Origin: JBHJGP01 sp050331695
Lineage (GTDB): Bacteria; Pseudomonadota; Alphaproteobacteria; Geminicoccales; Geminicoccaceae
Direction of reading: 5' to 3'
Assembly: GCA_050331695.1 (NCBI GenBank)
Contig: JBHJGP010000006.1
Coordinates: 1 to 64,000, forward strand
DNA: 64,000 nt
Shown: positions 35,403 to 43,769 of the stretch, in pieces
Position numbering within the stretch: the stretch's first letter is position 1
Layout: each line of letters opens with the position of its first letter
The notes under the pieces: generated by a model
What the model saw: only the letters and a program-made list of their open reading frames with translations
Database searches by the model: none
Told to the model about the DNA's origin: nothing
Made by a program: the position numbers and the translations under genes

Positions 35403-36206
35403 CTAGGGGGAGGAACGAGCCTCCAGCCTGTCCACCAGCGCCCGGAGATCGGCGACCGTGTCGATCACATGATCCGCGCCGGCCGCGGTCAATCTTGAGG
35501 CAGCCGCCTCGCGAAGCGGTCGGATCTCATCCTCGCCCATGGCTGCCAGCTCCTGGGGCGTCTTGCCGACATAGTTGCCCGAAAGCGCCACGCCCACCGT
35601 CACGCAACCGGCGGCCACGCCCTCGGCAATTCCGGGCTCGGTGTCGTCCACCTTGATCACGGTCGACGGCGGATAAACCCCCAGATCGACGAAACATTTG
35701 TACATGCCGAGCGGTCCCGGACGGCCCTCGATTAGATCATCGGCACAGACGACAGTGTCCGGAGCGTAGCCCTGCGCCGCAGCCGCCGGCAAAACCCGGG
35801 TCATGATCGAACGCGTGTAGCCGGTGGTCGAGCCGATCTTGAGACCCCGGGCGCGCAGACCATCGACCGTTTCCTTGGCGCCAGGCACCAGAGCCGCGTA
35901 GCGCGCGACCACCTCCTCGTTCATCGGCACGAAGACGTCGTAGACCCGGTTCACATCTTCGTCGGTCGGCGGCTTTCCGTGCCTGTTCGCCCAGGCGGCC
36001 TTAACTCGGGGCGCGCCCAACATGGTTTTGATATGGTCCCATTTCGGCATGCCCATCGGCTCGCGGGCCTCGGCGATCGTCACCTCGATACCGAAGCTCT
36101 CGAACGCCTCGACAAATACTCCCATCGGCGCGAACGAGCCGAAATCGATCATCGTGCCTGCCCAGTCAAACACCACCGCTTTGAAGGTCGTCATGGTTCG
36201 TTTCAC
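35403..36206 (-). CDS. phnX: Phosphonoacetaldehyde hydrolase (phosphonatase)
   Basis: Cleaves phosphonoacetaldehyde into acetaldehyde and phosphate, the last step of 2-aminoethylphosphonate use. The 267 residues are a HAD-superfamily protein. 'VVFDWAGTMIDFGSF' carries the nucleophile Asp14, and the family-specific Schiff-base lysine is Lys55 in 'MGMPKWDHIKTML'. Later elements are 'GSTTGYTRSIM', 'VCADDLIEGRPGP' and 'VIKVDDTEPGIAEG'. Its start overlaps the stop of the FAD oxidoreductase gene (ATGA), which places it last in the operon LysR-importer-oxidase-phnX. No PhnW transaminase is nearby. Confidence 0.95.
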   Translation of the reverse strand: MKRTMTTFKAVVFDWAGTMIDFGSFAPMGVFVEAFESFGIEVTIAEAREPMGMPKWDHIKTMLGAPRVKAAWANRHGKPPTDEDVNRVYDVFVPMNEEVVARYAALVPGAKETVDGLRARGLKIGSTTGYTRSIMTRVLPAAAAQGYAPDTVVCADDLIEGRPGPLGMYKCFVDLGVYPPSTVIKVDDTEPGIAEGVAAGCVTVGVALSGNYVGKTPQELAAMGEDEIRPLREAAASRLTAAGADHVIDTVADLRALVDRLEARSSP

Positions 36207-37324
36207 TCGCCAAACAAATCAGACAGGGTTTCCTCGCCGATGGCAAAGGCGGTCGACGCGCCGCAGCCAGCGGTGACGATGACGACGCGGGTCGCGTCGT
36301 CGGGAGCATCGGTCAGTCGCCAGCGGCCGTCGGCACTGGCATAGGTGCCGCACCACTGCTCGGCGGTCTGATAGGCCCCAAAGCTTAGAACCGCCTCCAA
36401 CTCGCCCAGGATCAAGCTGTTGACGTCGTGCGAGAGAAAAGGATCCAGCGTCTGGCCGTATTGATGGCTGTCGCCCACGACCAGCGATCCATCCGCCGAC
36501 TGAACCGCGATCAGATGCACGCCGTTGGCCCGATGCAGCGGCTGTTCGTCCTGAAGCCGTTCGATGAGAGCGCGCGCTTCGGCCAGGCCGGCATAGCCCC
36601 GATAACGGGCGAGCCCCAAATCCGACATGACCGCGCTGCAGAGCTCGATGGCTCGCTCCGGTTTGATCCGAAGCATCTGCAGCTTACACCGGGTGAGGTC
36701 GTAGGCAGCCAGACGATCGGCGAACAGCGAGCTAAAATCGTCGCCGGGACAAACGATCACGGTCTCCGCTTCGATGGGGCCGGACGTTGTGTCGAGCCTC
36801 GGCGCTTCGATCCTGTGGACGGCCGTCGACCATCGGAATTCCACGGGCCAGGTTCGCTCGAGCCAATAGGCTATGCGGGGCAGGGCACTCTTCGATTCCA
36901 CCCGCAGCTCTTGGGGCGAGTAGAGCCCCGCCGTGACCATTTGTCTGTTGAGAAATGGCAGATAGTCCGCCGCGTCGGCAGCGCTCAGACGAAAGCAGTC
37001 AGCGCCCATGTCGGTCGCCAGGAAAGCATCGATGACGGCCTCCGCTTCAGGCCGCCTGGCCGTGACCACGAGCCCCCGATGGAGGATCTCGACACCGGCG
37101 GCTTCCGCCACCTCCGCCCAGATATCGCGCGAGCGCCGGGCCAATTGCCAGCAGTCGCCGGCGGCCTGGCCCGTGACCGTGACAAAACCGAAGTTGCGGA
37201 TCGACGCACCATTGGCCCGGGCATCGCGGTCGAGCACCACGACGCGCTTGCCTCGTTTCGCCGCCGCAAGGGCGTGCGCGAGCCCCAGGATACCCGCGCC
37301 GACAACCGCCACGTCATAGGACAA
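36203..37324 (-). CDS. FAD-dependent oxidoreductase of the phosphonate-associated (HpnW-like) type
   Basis: A 373-residue DAO-family flavoprotein. The dinucleotide motif 'VAVVGAGILGLAHALAAAKRG' is at the very N-terminus (given as 'VAVVGAGILGL'), followed by 'GASIRNFGFVTVTGQAAG'. 'VIVCPGDDF' and C-terminal 'VIVTAGCGASTAFAIGEE' complete the FAD fold. From memory this matches the TIGR03364 group found beside phnX. Members of such phosphonate-linked flavoprotein groups have been reported to oxidise aminoethylphosphonate or its N-methyl derivative to phosphonoacetaldehyde, which would feed PhnX directly. It sits 24 bp after the ATPase gene and overlaps phnX by 4 bp. The exact substrate is inference. 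Confidence 0.85.
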   Translation of the reverse strand: MSYDVAVVGAGILGLAHALAAAKRGKRVVVLDRDARANGASIRNFGFVTVTGQAAGDCWQLARRSRDIWAEVAEAAGVEILHRGLVVTARRPEAEAVIDAFLATDMGADCFRLSAADAADYLPFLNRQMVTAGLYSPQELRVESKSALPRIAYWLERTWPVEFRWSTAVHRIEAPRLDTTSGPIEAETVIVCPGDDFSSLFADRLAAYDLTRCKLQMLRIKPERAIELCSAVMSDLGLARYRGYAGLAEARALIERLQDEQPLHRANGVHLIAVQSADGSLVVGDSHQYGQTLDPFLSHDVNSLILGELEAVLSFGAYQTAEQWCGTYASADGRWRLTDAPDDATRVVIVTAGCGASTAFAIGEETLSDLFGE

Positions 37325-37348
37325 GGATCCGTCAGACCCGCTACGAGA

Positions 37349-38374
37349 TCACTGGGCCGGGCCACGCGAGAAGTCGAACTCCTCGGCATAGTGGCAGGCG
37401 ACGAAGTGCTCGGGCTCGATCTCCCGCCAGTCCGGCACCTCTTCGCCGCACCGTTCCCTGGCGAACGGGCAACGGGTATGAAAGCGGCAACCAGACGGCG
37501 CTGCCAGGGGATTGGGGATCTCGCCGGTCAATTTGATCGGATCGAACGCTGCGTCGGGGTCGGCCCGCGGCACGGCCGACAAAAGCGCGTGGGTGTAGGG
37601 ATGTCGGGGGTGGAAGAACAGATCCTGGGTGGGCGCATATTCGACGAAGCGCCCGACATAGAGAACGGCGACCCGATGGGATATCTGCGCAACAACGGAA
37701 AGATCATGGGCGATGAATAAGAAGGCGACGCCCATCTCCTCCTGCAGATCCTTGAGGAGATTGACGACCTCCGCCTGGATCGAGACGTCTAGCGCGGAGA
37801 CGGATTCGTCGCAGACCACGAAGTCTGGTTTCGACACAAGTGCCCGGGCGATGCAGATGCGCTGCCTTTGGCCACCGGAGAAGGCGTGGGGAAACCGCCG
37901 CAAATGCTCGAGATTGAGCTTGCAGCGGCCGGCGATCTCGCGGACCCGCGCATCGATCTGATCGCGGCCTGTCATCAGACCGCTGGCGATCAACGGCTCG
38001 GCGATGATGTCGCGGGCGGTCATGCGCGGATTGAGTGAGGAATAGGGGTCCTGGAACACGAGGCTCATGCGCGGCCGAAATTTTCGTAAACTCTCGCCGG
38101 CAAGCGTCGACAGCGGAACGCGCCCTTCGCCGCCGTTCTTGTCGTGAAAGACCACCTCGCCCGCGGTCGGATCGATGGCGCGCAGGATCGCCCGGCCGAC
38201 GGTCGTCTTACCCGAGCCGGATTCCCCAACCAGACCCACCGTTTCGCCCCGGCGGATGTCGAAGGTGACGCCATCGACAGCCCGCAGCTCGGTGACGTGG
38301 GTGCGGAACATGGTCTTGGTCTTGATCGGAAAGCGGACCTCGAGATCTTTGATCTCGATCAGCGTCTCGGTCAT
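37349..38374 (-). CDS. Opp/Dpp-type ABC importer ATPase (OppF-like)
   Basis: The 341 residues contain Walker A 'GESGSGKTTVGR', signature 'SGGQRQRICIAR', 'VCDESVSALDVS' (Walker B region) and the H-loop 'LFIAHDLSVV'. The oligopeptide C-terminal domain has four Cys-type elements ('GCRFHTRCPFARERCG'), which in Dpp ATPases bind an Fe-S cluster. It overlaps the OppD-like gene by 4 bp. It is the second ATPase of the phosphonate-operon importer, with PhnX and the flavoprotein directly downstream. Confidence 0.93.
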   Translation of the reverse strand: MTETLIEIKDLEVRFPIKTKTMFRTHVTELRAVDGVTFDIRRGETVGLVGESGSGKTTVGRAILRAIDPTAGEVVFHDKNGGEGRVPLSTLAGESLRKFRPRMSLVFQDPYSSLNPRMTARDIIAEPLIASGLMTGRDQIDARVREIAGRCKLNLEHLRRFPHAFSGGQRQRICIARALVSKPDFVVCDESVSALDVSIQAEVVNLLKDLQEEMGVAFLFIAHDLSVVAQISHRVAVLYVGRFVEYAPTQDLFFHPRHPYTHALLSAVPRADPDAAFDPIKLTGEIPNPLAAPSGCRFHTRCPFARERCGEEVPDWREIEPEHFVACHYAEEFDFSRGPAQ

Positions 38375-39381
38375 GCGGCCATCCTTCCCTGCTCGTCATG
38401 CAACCAGCAGCGCACGGCCCGGCCGGCCATCGGCGCAACGTCCACCGGTACTTTACTGTCACAGGTGCCACTCGTCGATTGCGGGCAGCGGGGGTGGAAC
38501 GGACATCCATTGGGTCGCTCGTTGGGGCTAGGGATATCGCCCGCGACCGGTTTCAAGCGAGCCTCGAGCTTGTCGAGGCTTGGGATCGCCTCCAACAGGC
38601 CCACGGTATAGGGGTGGAGTGGATTGCGGATCACCTCCCGGGTCGGGCCTCTCTCGACGATGGTGCCGAGATACATGACGGCGATCTCGTCGGCGATCTG
38701 GGCGATCACGCCCAGATCATGGGTGATGAAGATCATGCCCATGCCGAGATCTTTTTGCAGATCGCGCATCAGATCCAGAACCTGAGCCTGGATGGTGACG
38801 TCGAGCGCGGTGGTCGGCTCGTCGGCGATGAGCAGGCGGGGGCCTGCCGCCAGGGCCAACGCGATCATCGCCCGCTGACGCATCCCACCCGACATTTCGA
38901 AGGCGTATTGGTCGATCCGGCCAGCGGGGTTGGAGATCCCAACCTTGTCCAGCATCGAGATCGCCTGGTCGCGGGCCTCGCGCTTGCCGACCCGTTTGTG
39001 CAGTCGGATCGCCTCGGTCATCTGATTGCCGATCGTGTAGACCGGGCTGAAGGAAGCCATCGGCTCCTGAAAGATCATGCCGATCTCACCGCCCCGGAGA
39101 CGGCGGATGGTTCCGCCGCTGTTCCGCAGCTTCTCGATCTCGACCAGCGTGCCGTCCTTGGCCGTGTAGTGCATCTTGGATTGCGGGCCGATGACCGCCG
39201 ATTTGGGCAGGAGCCGCATCAGCGCCTTGGTCGAGACCGATTTGCCGGAACCGGATTCCCCGACCAAGCCCAGGGTCTTGCCCGCTTCGACCTCAAAACT
39301 GACGCCCTGGACCGGAGCGATAACGCCCTCATCGGTGCGAAACGAGATCGACAGGTCTTCAACGCTCAAGAGCTTGGTCAT
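38371..39381 (-). CDS. Opp/Dpp-type ABC importer ATPase (OppD-like)
   Basis: A 336-residue nucleotide-binding subunit with Walker A 'GESGSGKSVST', signature 'SGGMRQRAMIAL', Walker B 'LLIADEPTTALD', 'FITHDLGVI' and a C-terminal Cys segment ('GCPFHPRCPQ...CDSK'). The ATG at 39381 (MTKLLSVEDLSI) was chosen; the longer frame from 39438 overlaps the upstream permease gene. It partners the OppF-like ATPase. The transport substrate is discussed under the binding protein. Confidence 0.93.
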   Translation of the reverse strand: MTKLLSVEDLSISFRTDEGVIAPVQGVSFEVEAGKTLGLVGESGSGKSVSTKALMRLLPKSAVIGPQSKMHYTAKDGTLVEIEKLRNSGGTIRRLRGGEIGMIFQEPMASFSPVYTIGNQMTEAIRLHKRVGKREARDQAISMLDKVGISNPAGRIDQYAFEMSGGMRQRAMIALALAAGPRLLIADEPTTALDVTIQAQVLDLMRDLQKDLGMGMIFITHDLGVIAQIADEIAVMYLGTIVERGPTREVIRNPLHPYTVGLLEAIPSLDKLEARLKPVAGDIPSPNERPNGCPFHPRCPQSTSGTCDSKVPVDVAPMAGRAVRCWLHDEQGRMAA

Positions 39382-39391
39382 GGGGCCTCTC

Positions 39392-40555
39392 CTATCGCGA
39401 TTCGCTGTAGGGATCGGCGGCGTCCCTGAGCCCGTCACCGATGACCGTGAAAGCGAGAACGGCGATCACCACGAATACAGCGGGAATGAACAGCCACGGG
39501 GTCTGTTCGATCACTCGCACGCTCTGGGCCTGCTGGAGGAGCACGCCCCAGCTCACGGTGGGCGGCCGGAGCCCAAGACCGACGAAGGAGAGCGCCGTCT
39601 CGGACAAGATCATGTAGGGGAACGAAATCACCAGATCGACGATGATGAAGCTGGTGAAGCTCGGCAGCATGTGCTGGCCGATGATCCGGGACGGCTTCGC
39701 GCCCGCCAGTCTGGCGGCGACGACATAATCCTCGTCCCGGATCGACAGGAGTTGCGATCGTATTCGCCGCGCCAAGGTGGGCCAGCCGAACAAGCCCAAA
39801 ATCAGGGTCATGGCGAAATAGACTTCGGTGGTCGACCACTCCTTCGGCATGGCGGCAGCAAGCCCCATGTAGAGGGGGATGATCGGAACCACGCGGATCA
39901 CCTCGGTGACCCGCTGAATACCATTGTCTACCATGCCGCCCGCGTAGCCGGCCGTGCCGCCAATCACGAGCGCGAGGACGAAGGAGATGAGGACGCCCAG
40001 AACGCCGATCGAGAGCGAGCTTCGGGTCGCGTAGATGGTCCTGGAGAAGACGTCCCGGCCAAGCCCGTCGGTGCCCCAGAGATGGAGCTTGGCCGAAGGA
40101 TCGGACAGACCGAAAAGATGGCGGTCGGTGGGAACGAAACCGAGGACGCGCGTCGGTTCTCCTTGGGCGAAAAACGTCACATAGTTGCGGCTTTCCCGGT
40201 CGGGCACGGAGGTCGCCCGCAGCGTCACCGGATCCCGTTCGGTCTTGACACCGTGAATGAAGGGCTGCAGCGAGCAGCCGTTTTGGTCACAAAAGCGCGG
40301 GATCTGGGGCGGCCCGTCGATGTAGCTGCTGTCCCGGGTCACCGGGCCATAGGGTGCGACGAACTCGGCGAACACACCCATGATCGCCATCAAGATAAGA
40401 AGCGTTGCCGCCGCCATCGCCGCCCGGTGCCGGCGGAAGCGCCACCAGATCAGGGTCCACTGGGAAGCCGAATAATACCTGAGAAGCCGCTCACGCTCTT
40501 TTCGTTGGGCTTTCGTCTCGTTGGCGGACGGCAATGTATCTGTAACGGTCGCCAC
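39392..40555 (-). CDS. Opp/Yej-type ABC importer permease (OppC-like)
   Basis: This 387-residue inner-membrane subunit has TM1 'MAAATLLILMAIMGVFAEFV', then a ~110-residue periplasmic insertion containing 'CDQNGCSLQPFIHG', then the transport domain ('LWGTDGLGRDVFSRTIYATR', EAA loop 'AARLAGAKPSRIIGQHMLPS'). The insertion parallels that of the paralogue at 31189-32319. The insert's two Cys residues could form a disulphide (inference). A large opposite-strand open frame at 39176-41233 is only its shadow. Confidence 0.92.
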   Translation of the reverse strand: MATVTDTLPSANETKAQRKERERLLRYYSASQWTLIWWRFRRHRAAMAAATLLILMAIMGVFAEFVAPYGPVTRDSSYIDGPPQIPRFCDQNGCSLQPFIHGVKTERDPVTLRATSVPDRESRNYVTFFAQGEPTRVLGFVPTDRHLFGLSDPSAKLHLWGTDGLGRDVFSRTIYATRSSLSIGVLGVLISFVLALVIGGTAGYAGGMVDNGIQRVTEVIRVVPIIPLYMGLAAAMPKEWSTTEVYFAMTLILGLFGWPTLARRIRSQLLSIRDEDYVVAARLAGAKPSRIIGQHMLPSFTSFIIVDLVISFPYMILSETALSFVGLGLRPPTVSWGVLLQQAQSVRVIEQTPWLFIPAVFVVIAVLAFTVIGDGLRDAADPYSESR

Positions 40556-40558
40556 GGT

Positions 40559-41551
40559 TCAGCCTCCGAGCTTAATGCGCGGGGCGAGCCACGCGAGCAG
40601 GAGATCGGACAGAAAGTTCATGAACACGATCAGGAAGGTGAGCAGCAGGAGGATCGCGCCGGCGACATACATATCGAGATCGAGATAGGCCTTGAGCAGG
40701 AGCTCGCCGAGCTCGGTGAGGCCGAGCACGACGGCGACGATCGGCAGTTCCGAAAAGATGCGGTTCACGTCGAAGCCGATGGGCGAGGCCACCGGATTGA
40801 TGGCGAGCCGGGCCGGATATTTGACCAGGAGCCGAGCCTCCGGCACGCCTCGGGCCCGGGCGGCGGTCACGGACAGCTTGTTGAGCTCGTCGGACATGGT
40901 CGCACGGACCGTCTGCAATTGATAAGCCACGGCCGACCAGGCGAGCACGAAGGCGGGAAGCCAGAGATGCTTGATCAGGTCCCAGACTTTGGCGAGCGAC
41001 CAGGGCGCTTCGGCATATTGGGACGAGAAAAGACCGCCGATGTCAGCGCCGAAAATACGGTTGGCGAAGTAGAGAAGGATGAGCGCCAGAAGAAAGTTGG
41101 GCAAGGCCAGGCCCAGATAGGAGAAGATCGTCAACCCGTAATCCGTGGCGGAGCCCCGGCGTACCGCGGCGTAGATGCCGACGGGAATGGAAATGGCGTA
41201 GGTGAGGAGGAGGGTCGCGAACAAGATGCCTAAGGTCAGCCAAACCTTGTCACCGATGACCTTCACGACCGAGGTTTCGAAAGCGAAGGCCTGACCGAAG
41301 TCGCCCCGCAAAACGATACCGCCGATCCAGTCGAAGTAGCGAAGAACGAGCGGCTTATCGAGACCCAGGTCTTCGCGGATCGCCTGGACGTCTGCCTCGG
41401 TGACGTTGACGCCGGTTCCGGAAAATTTGCGGAACGCGTAGCGGTCCGCATAGTCGCCTGGCGGCAGTTCCATGATCACGAAGACCATGATCGAGACGAA
41501 GAACATGGTCACGACCATGCCGACCAGGCGTTCCGCCGTGAAACGAAGCAT
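40559..41551 (-). CDS. Opp/Dpp-type ABC importer permease (OppB-like)
   Basis: A 330-residue membrane protein starting 'FTAERLVGMVVTMFFVSIMVFVIME' (shortened here: 'RLVGMVVTMFFVSIMVF'), followed by 'LPPGDYADRYAF' and 'EDLGLDKPLVLRYFDW'. The BPD_transp_1 region has the EAA loop 'VTAARARGVPEARLLVKYPA'. It is separated by 3 bp from the OppC-like gene and by 66 bp, with a stem-loop, from the binding-protein gene upstream. Confidence 0.93.
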   Translation of the reverse strand: MLRFTAERLVGMVVTMFFVSIMVFVIMELPPGDYADRYAFRKFSGTGVNVTEADVQAIREDLGLDKPLVLRYFDWIGGIVLRGDFGQAFAFETSVVKVIGDKVWLTLGILFATLLLTYAISIPVGIYAAVRRGSATDYGLTIFSYLGLALPNFLLALILLYFANRIFGADIGGLFSSQYAEAPWSLAKVWDLIKHLWLPAFVLAWSAVAYQLQTVRATMSDELNKLSVTAARARGVPEARLLVKYPARLAINPVASPIGFDVNRIFSELPIVAVVLGLTELGELLLKAYLDLDMYVAGAILLLLTFLIVFMNFLSDLLLAWLAPRIKLGG

Positions 41552-41576
41552 TGGCCCCTCCCACCGCTTCGAAGGT

Positions 41577-41599
41577 GGCCGGAGGCTTACCCTCCGGCC
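41577..41599 (-). promoter_or_regulatory. Intercistronic stem-loop after the binding-protein gene
   Basis: Perfect 9-bp stem ggccggagg / cctccggcc with a 5-base loop, between the SBP stop (41618) and the OppB-like start (41551). It has no U-tract, so differential mRNA stability or partial attenuation is likely. It is in the same relative place as the stem-loop at 33325-33354 in the other importer operon. Confidence 0.7.
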
Positions 41600-41617
41600 G
41601 TGCCGGTCAGTGACGGC

Positions 41618-43675
41618 CTATTGCTCGAGGAACCACTGCTGAGGCCGGTAAGGATAGGTCCAGTAGTAGTCGTAAGACTTGGCCGTGAGATCGACGATGT
41701 TCTTGAGATCGTTGCGGTAGACGTATGGGCCGACGATGTTACCGACGGTGCCGATCTTGATCAGATTGTCGACGTGGATCTGAGCGATTGAGGCACCGGC
41801 CTGGTTGGATTCCTCGCTGCCCAGAGGCGACTGGCGGAACGTGTCGGCAAGCTCGTAGAGCTGCTTGATGTGGTCCGGTGGCTCGATGCCCTGGTCACCG
41901 CCTGAGGTCTGCCACGCGGCCCAGGCGAAACCATTGCCCGGATTGAAGTAGTCACCGAAGGGCGGGACCATCACGGTCGGATCCTGGCTGATCGACGGCG
42001 CCGAGGTGCCGTCATTCTTCCAGGTCGTGATGTCGAGATCGTTGTTGTTGCCCGCGGCTCGGTACTCGTCGGAGGTCACCTCCTTCAGATCGACCCGGAC
42101 ACCGACAGCGCTCCAATAGTCGCGGACCAGCTCATGAAGCTTCGCCGGAGCGCCCTGGGTCGAGTAGACCAGGCGCACCACCAAAGGCTTGCCGTCGGGA
42201 CGCTCCAGCGTGCCGTCACCATCGCCGTCCTCTAACCCCATCTCGGCCAACAGCGCCTTGGCCGCGTCCGGATCAAAGTCGGTGTCCTGGGTCAGGAGAT
42301 CTTCCGGAATGAAAGACACGGTGCTCGGCTCGGCCGGTGGTGCCTGCATTGGCGTGCCCTGGCCCAGATAGACGATCTCGTTGATCTCCTCCCGGTTCAT
42401 GGCGAGCGACATGGCGCGGTTGAACCGGATGTTCGAGAAAATTTCGCGCAAGACCTCGTCTTTGTGGGTCTTGTTGAACGCGTAGAACACGTTCTCGCCA
42501 AGGCCGGGCGCGAATTTGACCGTGTAGTCACCCTCGGCCTCGTTTTCCTTCAGCAGCGGAAAGTCCTCGAGGAAGATCGCCTGCTGCTTCCAGACCACGT
42601 CACCGTTCATGACCTTCAGGTTCTGGACCTGCTTGTCACCGATATAGACCTCGGAGATTTCGTTGATGTAGGGCAACTGGGTGCCGGCCGTGTCGACCAT
42701 GTGGAAATAGGGGTTGGCCACCAGTTTCCGCCCTTCGGCTGTCTCGTCGACCAAGATGTGGCTTTCGAGTGACGGCCTGACCTCGCGACCGATGCTGCGC
42801 GCCCGTTCGGCATCTTTCAGAAGCGGCGAGGGGACGTCCGTCCAGTCCGAACCGCCATAGTAGAACTCAACCGCCTCGGCGGCATTGGCGAAGCCATACT
42901 CCGCCGCCAGATCCTCGGCCTTCTCGTTGTACTTCGGCATGAACTGGCTGAAGAAATGTTTCGGCTGGAAGGCTTGGCCGTAGTCGACGGCGAAGCGGTT
43001 GAGGATGCCTGGCGAGGGGACCGGGAAGGTGAACTTGACCGTCACCTCGTCGACCGCCTCGGCGTTTGCGGGCTTGCCGGCGAAGAGCCAGCGATCCGGC
43101 GTCTGCGGATAGACATCCGGATTGAGCAAAAGATCATTGTGCCAGAAGGCGACATCGTCTGCGGTGAAGGGTTCGCCGTCGGACCATTTGTGACCCCGGC
43201 GCAGCGTGATCGTCAGCTCCGTGTAGTCGTCATTCCATTCCCAAGCCTTAGCGACGTTGGGCACGATCGTCGTCAGGTCGTCGGCGTAGCGGACCAGATT
43301 GACGTGACGGATGGAGAGCAGATCCGAGGTGCCGGATTCCGTGCCTTTGGAGATGCCGGTCAGAACACCGCCATACTGGCCGACGGCCCCGTAAGGCGCC
43401 ACCACGAGCGGCTCTTCGGGCAGGCGCTCCTCGACCGGCGGCAGTTCCTCATTGCCGAAGATCCGCCCATTCATCTCGGCGATGGCCGGGTTTTCGGCGA
43501 AAGCCAACTCGCAGGACGCGGCGGACTGCAGCTCATCCAGCTCGAATTGTTGCGGAAAAGCCGGCTCAAAGCCCTGCATGTCGGCGACCGTCACCGTGGG
43601 ACAGGCCGCATAGGCTGTGCTTCCGATAAGAATTGCAGCGCCCGAAAGCAAAGATGTTCTGAATACACCCAGCAT
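41618..43675 (-). CDS. Periplasmic substrate-binding protein, SBP_bac_5 family
   Basis: The 685-residue receptor of the phosphonate-operon importer. Signal peptide 'FRTSLLSGAAILIGSTAYAA' precedes the mature protein. 'LTITLRRGHKWSDGEPFTADD' type sequence (in parts 'LRRGHKWSDGEPF' and 'TADDVAFWHNDLL') and 'MSLAMNREEINEIV' are family landmarks. It is clearly paralogous to the SBP at 33367. The ATG at 43675 has a 'ggggggga' Shine-Dalgarno 8 nt upstream; the 43699 alternative is a TTG. The family binds peptides, opines, nickel or oligosaccharides. Here the phosphonate genes suggest a phosphono-compound (inference). Confidence 0.92.
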   Translation of the reverse strand: MLGVFRTSLLSGAAILIGSTAYAACPTVTVADMQGFEPAFPQQFELDELQSAASCELAFAENPAIAEMNGRIFGNEELPPVEERLPEEPLVVAPYGAVGQYGGVLTGISKGTESGTSDLLSIRHVNLVRYADDLTTIVPNVAKAWEWNDDYTELTITLRRGHKWSDGEPFTADDVAFWHNDLLLNPDVYPQTPDRWLFAGKPANAEAVDEVTVKFTFPVPSPGILNRFAVDYGQAFQPKHFFSQFMPKYNEKAEDLAAEYGFANAAEAVEFYYGGSDWTDVPSPLLKDAERARSIGREVRPSLESHILVDETAEGRKLVANPYFHMVDTAGTQLPYINEISEVYIGDKQVQNLKVMNGDVVWKQQAIFLEDFPLLKENEAEGDYTVKFAPGLGENVFYAFNKTHKDEVLREIFSNIRFNRAMSLAMNREEINEIVYLGQGTPMQAPPAEPSTVSFIPEDLLTQDTDFDPDAAKALLAEMGLEDGDGDGTLERPDGKPLVVRLVYSTQGAPAKLHELVRDYWSAVGVRVDLKEVTSDEYRAAGNNNDLDITTWKNDGTSAPSISQDPTVMVPPFGDYFNPGNGFAWAAWQTSGGDQGIEPPDHIKQLYELADTFRQSPLGSEESNQAGASIAQIHVDNLIKIGTVGNIVGPYVYRNDLKNIVDLTAKSYDYYWTYPYRPQQWFLEQ

Positions 43676-43723
43676 TGCTGACGTCCCCCCCGGTTTCAAA
43701 GATCATTACTCGGGAGAATTAAG

Positions 43724-43732
43724 ACAAATTGT
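43724..43732. promoter_or_regulatory. Possible regulator site (acaa-a-ttgt) upstream of the importer operon
   Basis: A small inverted repeat acaaattgt lies in the AT-rich 94-bp gap between the LysR stop and the SBP start. It could be part of a LysR-type binding site or promoter, but the symmetry is short. Confidence 0.25.
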
Positions 43733-43769
43733 GACAAGTTAATGAATTTGAAAAAAGTATAGATAAAAG

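Noticed and set aside
39176..41233. 685-codon plus-strand open frame
   Set aside because: It lies entirely opposite well-supported ABC permease and ATPase genes; its composition (His/Arg/Glu/Gly-rich) is typical of antisense frames in GC-rich DNA.
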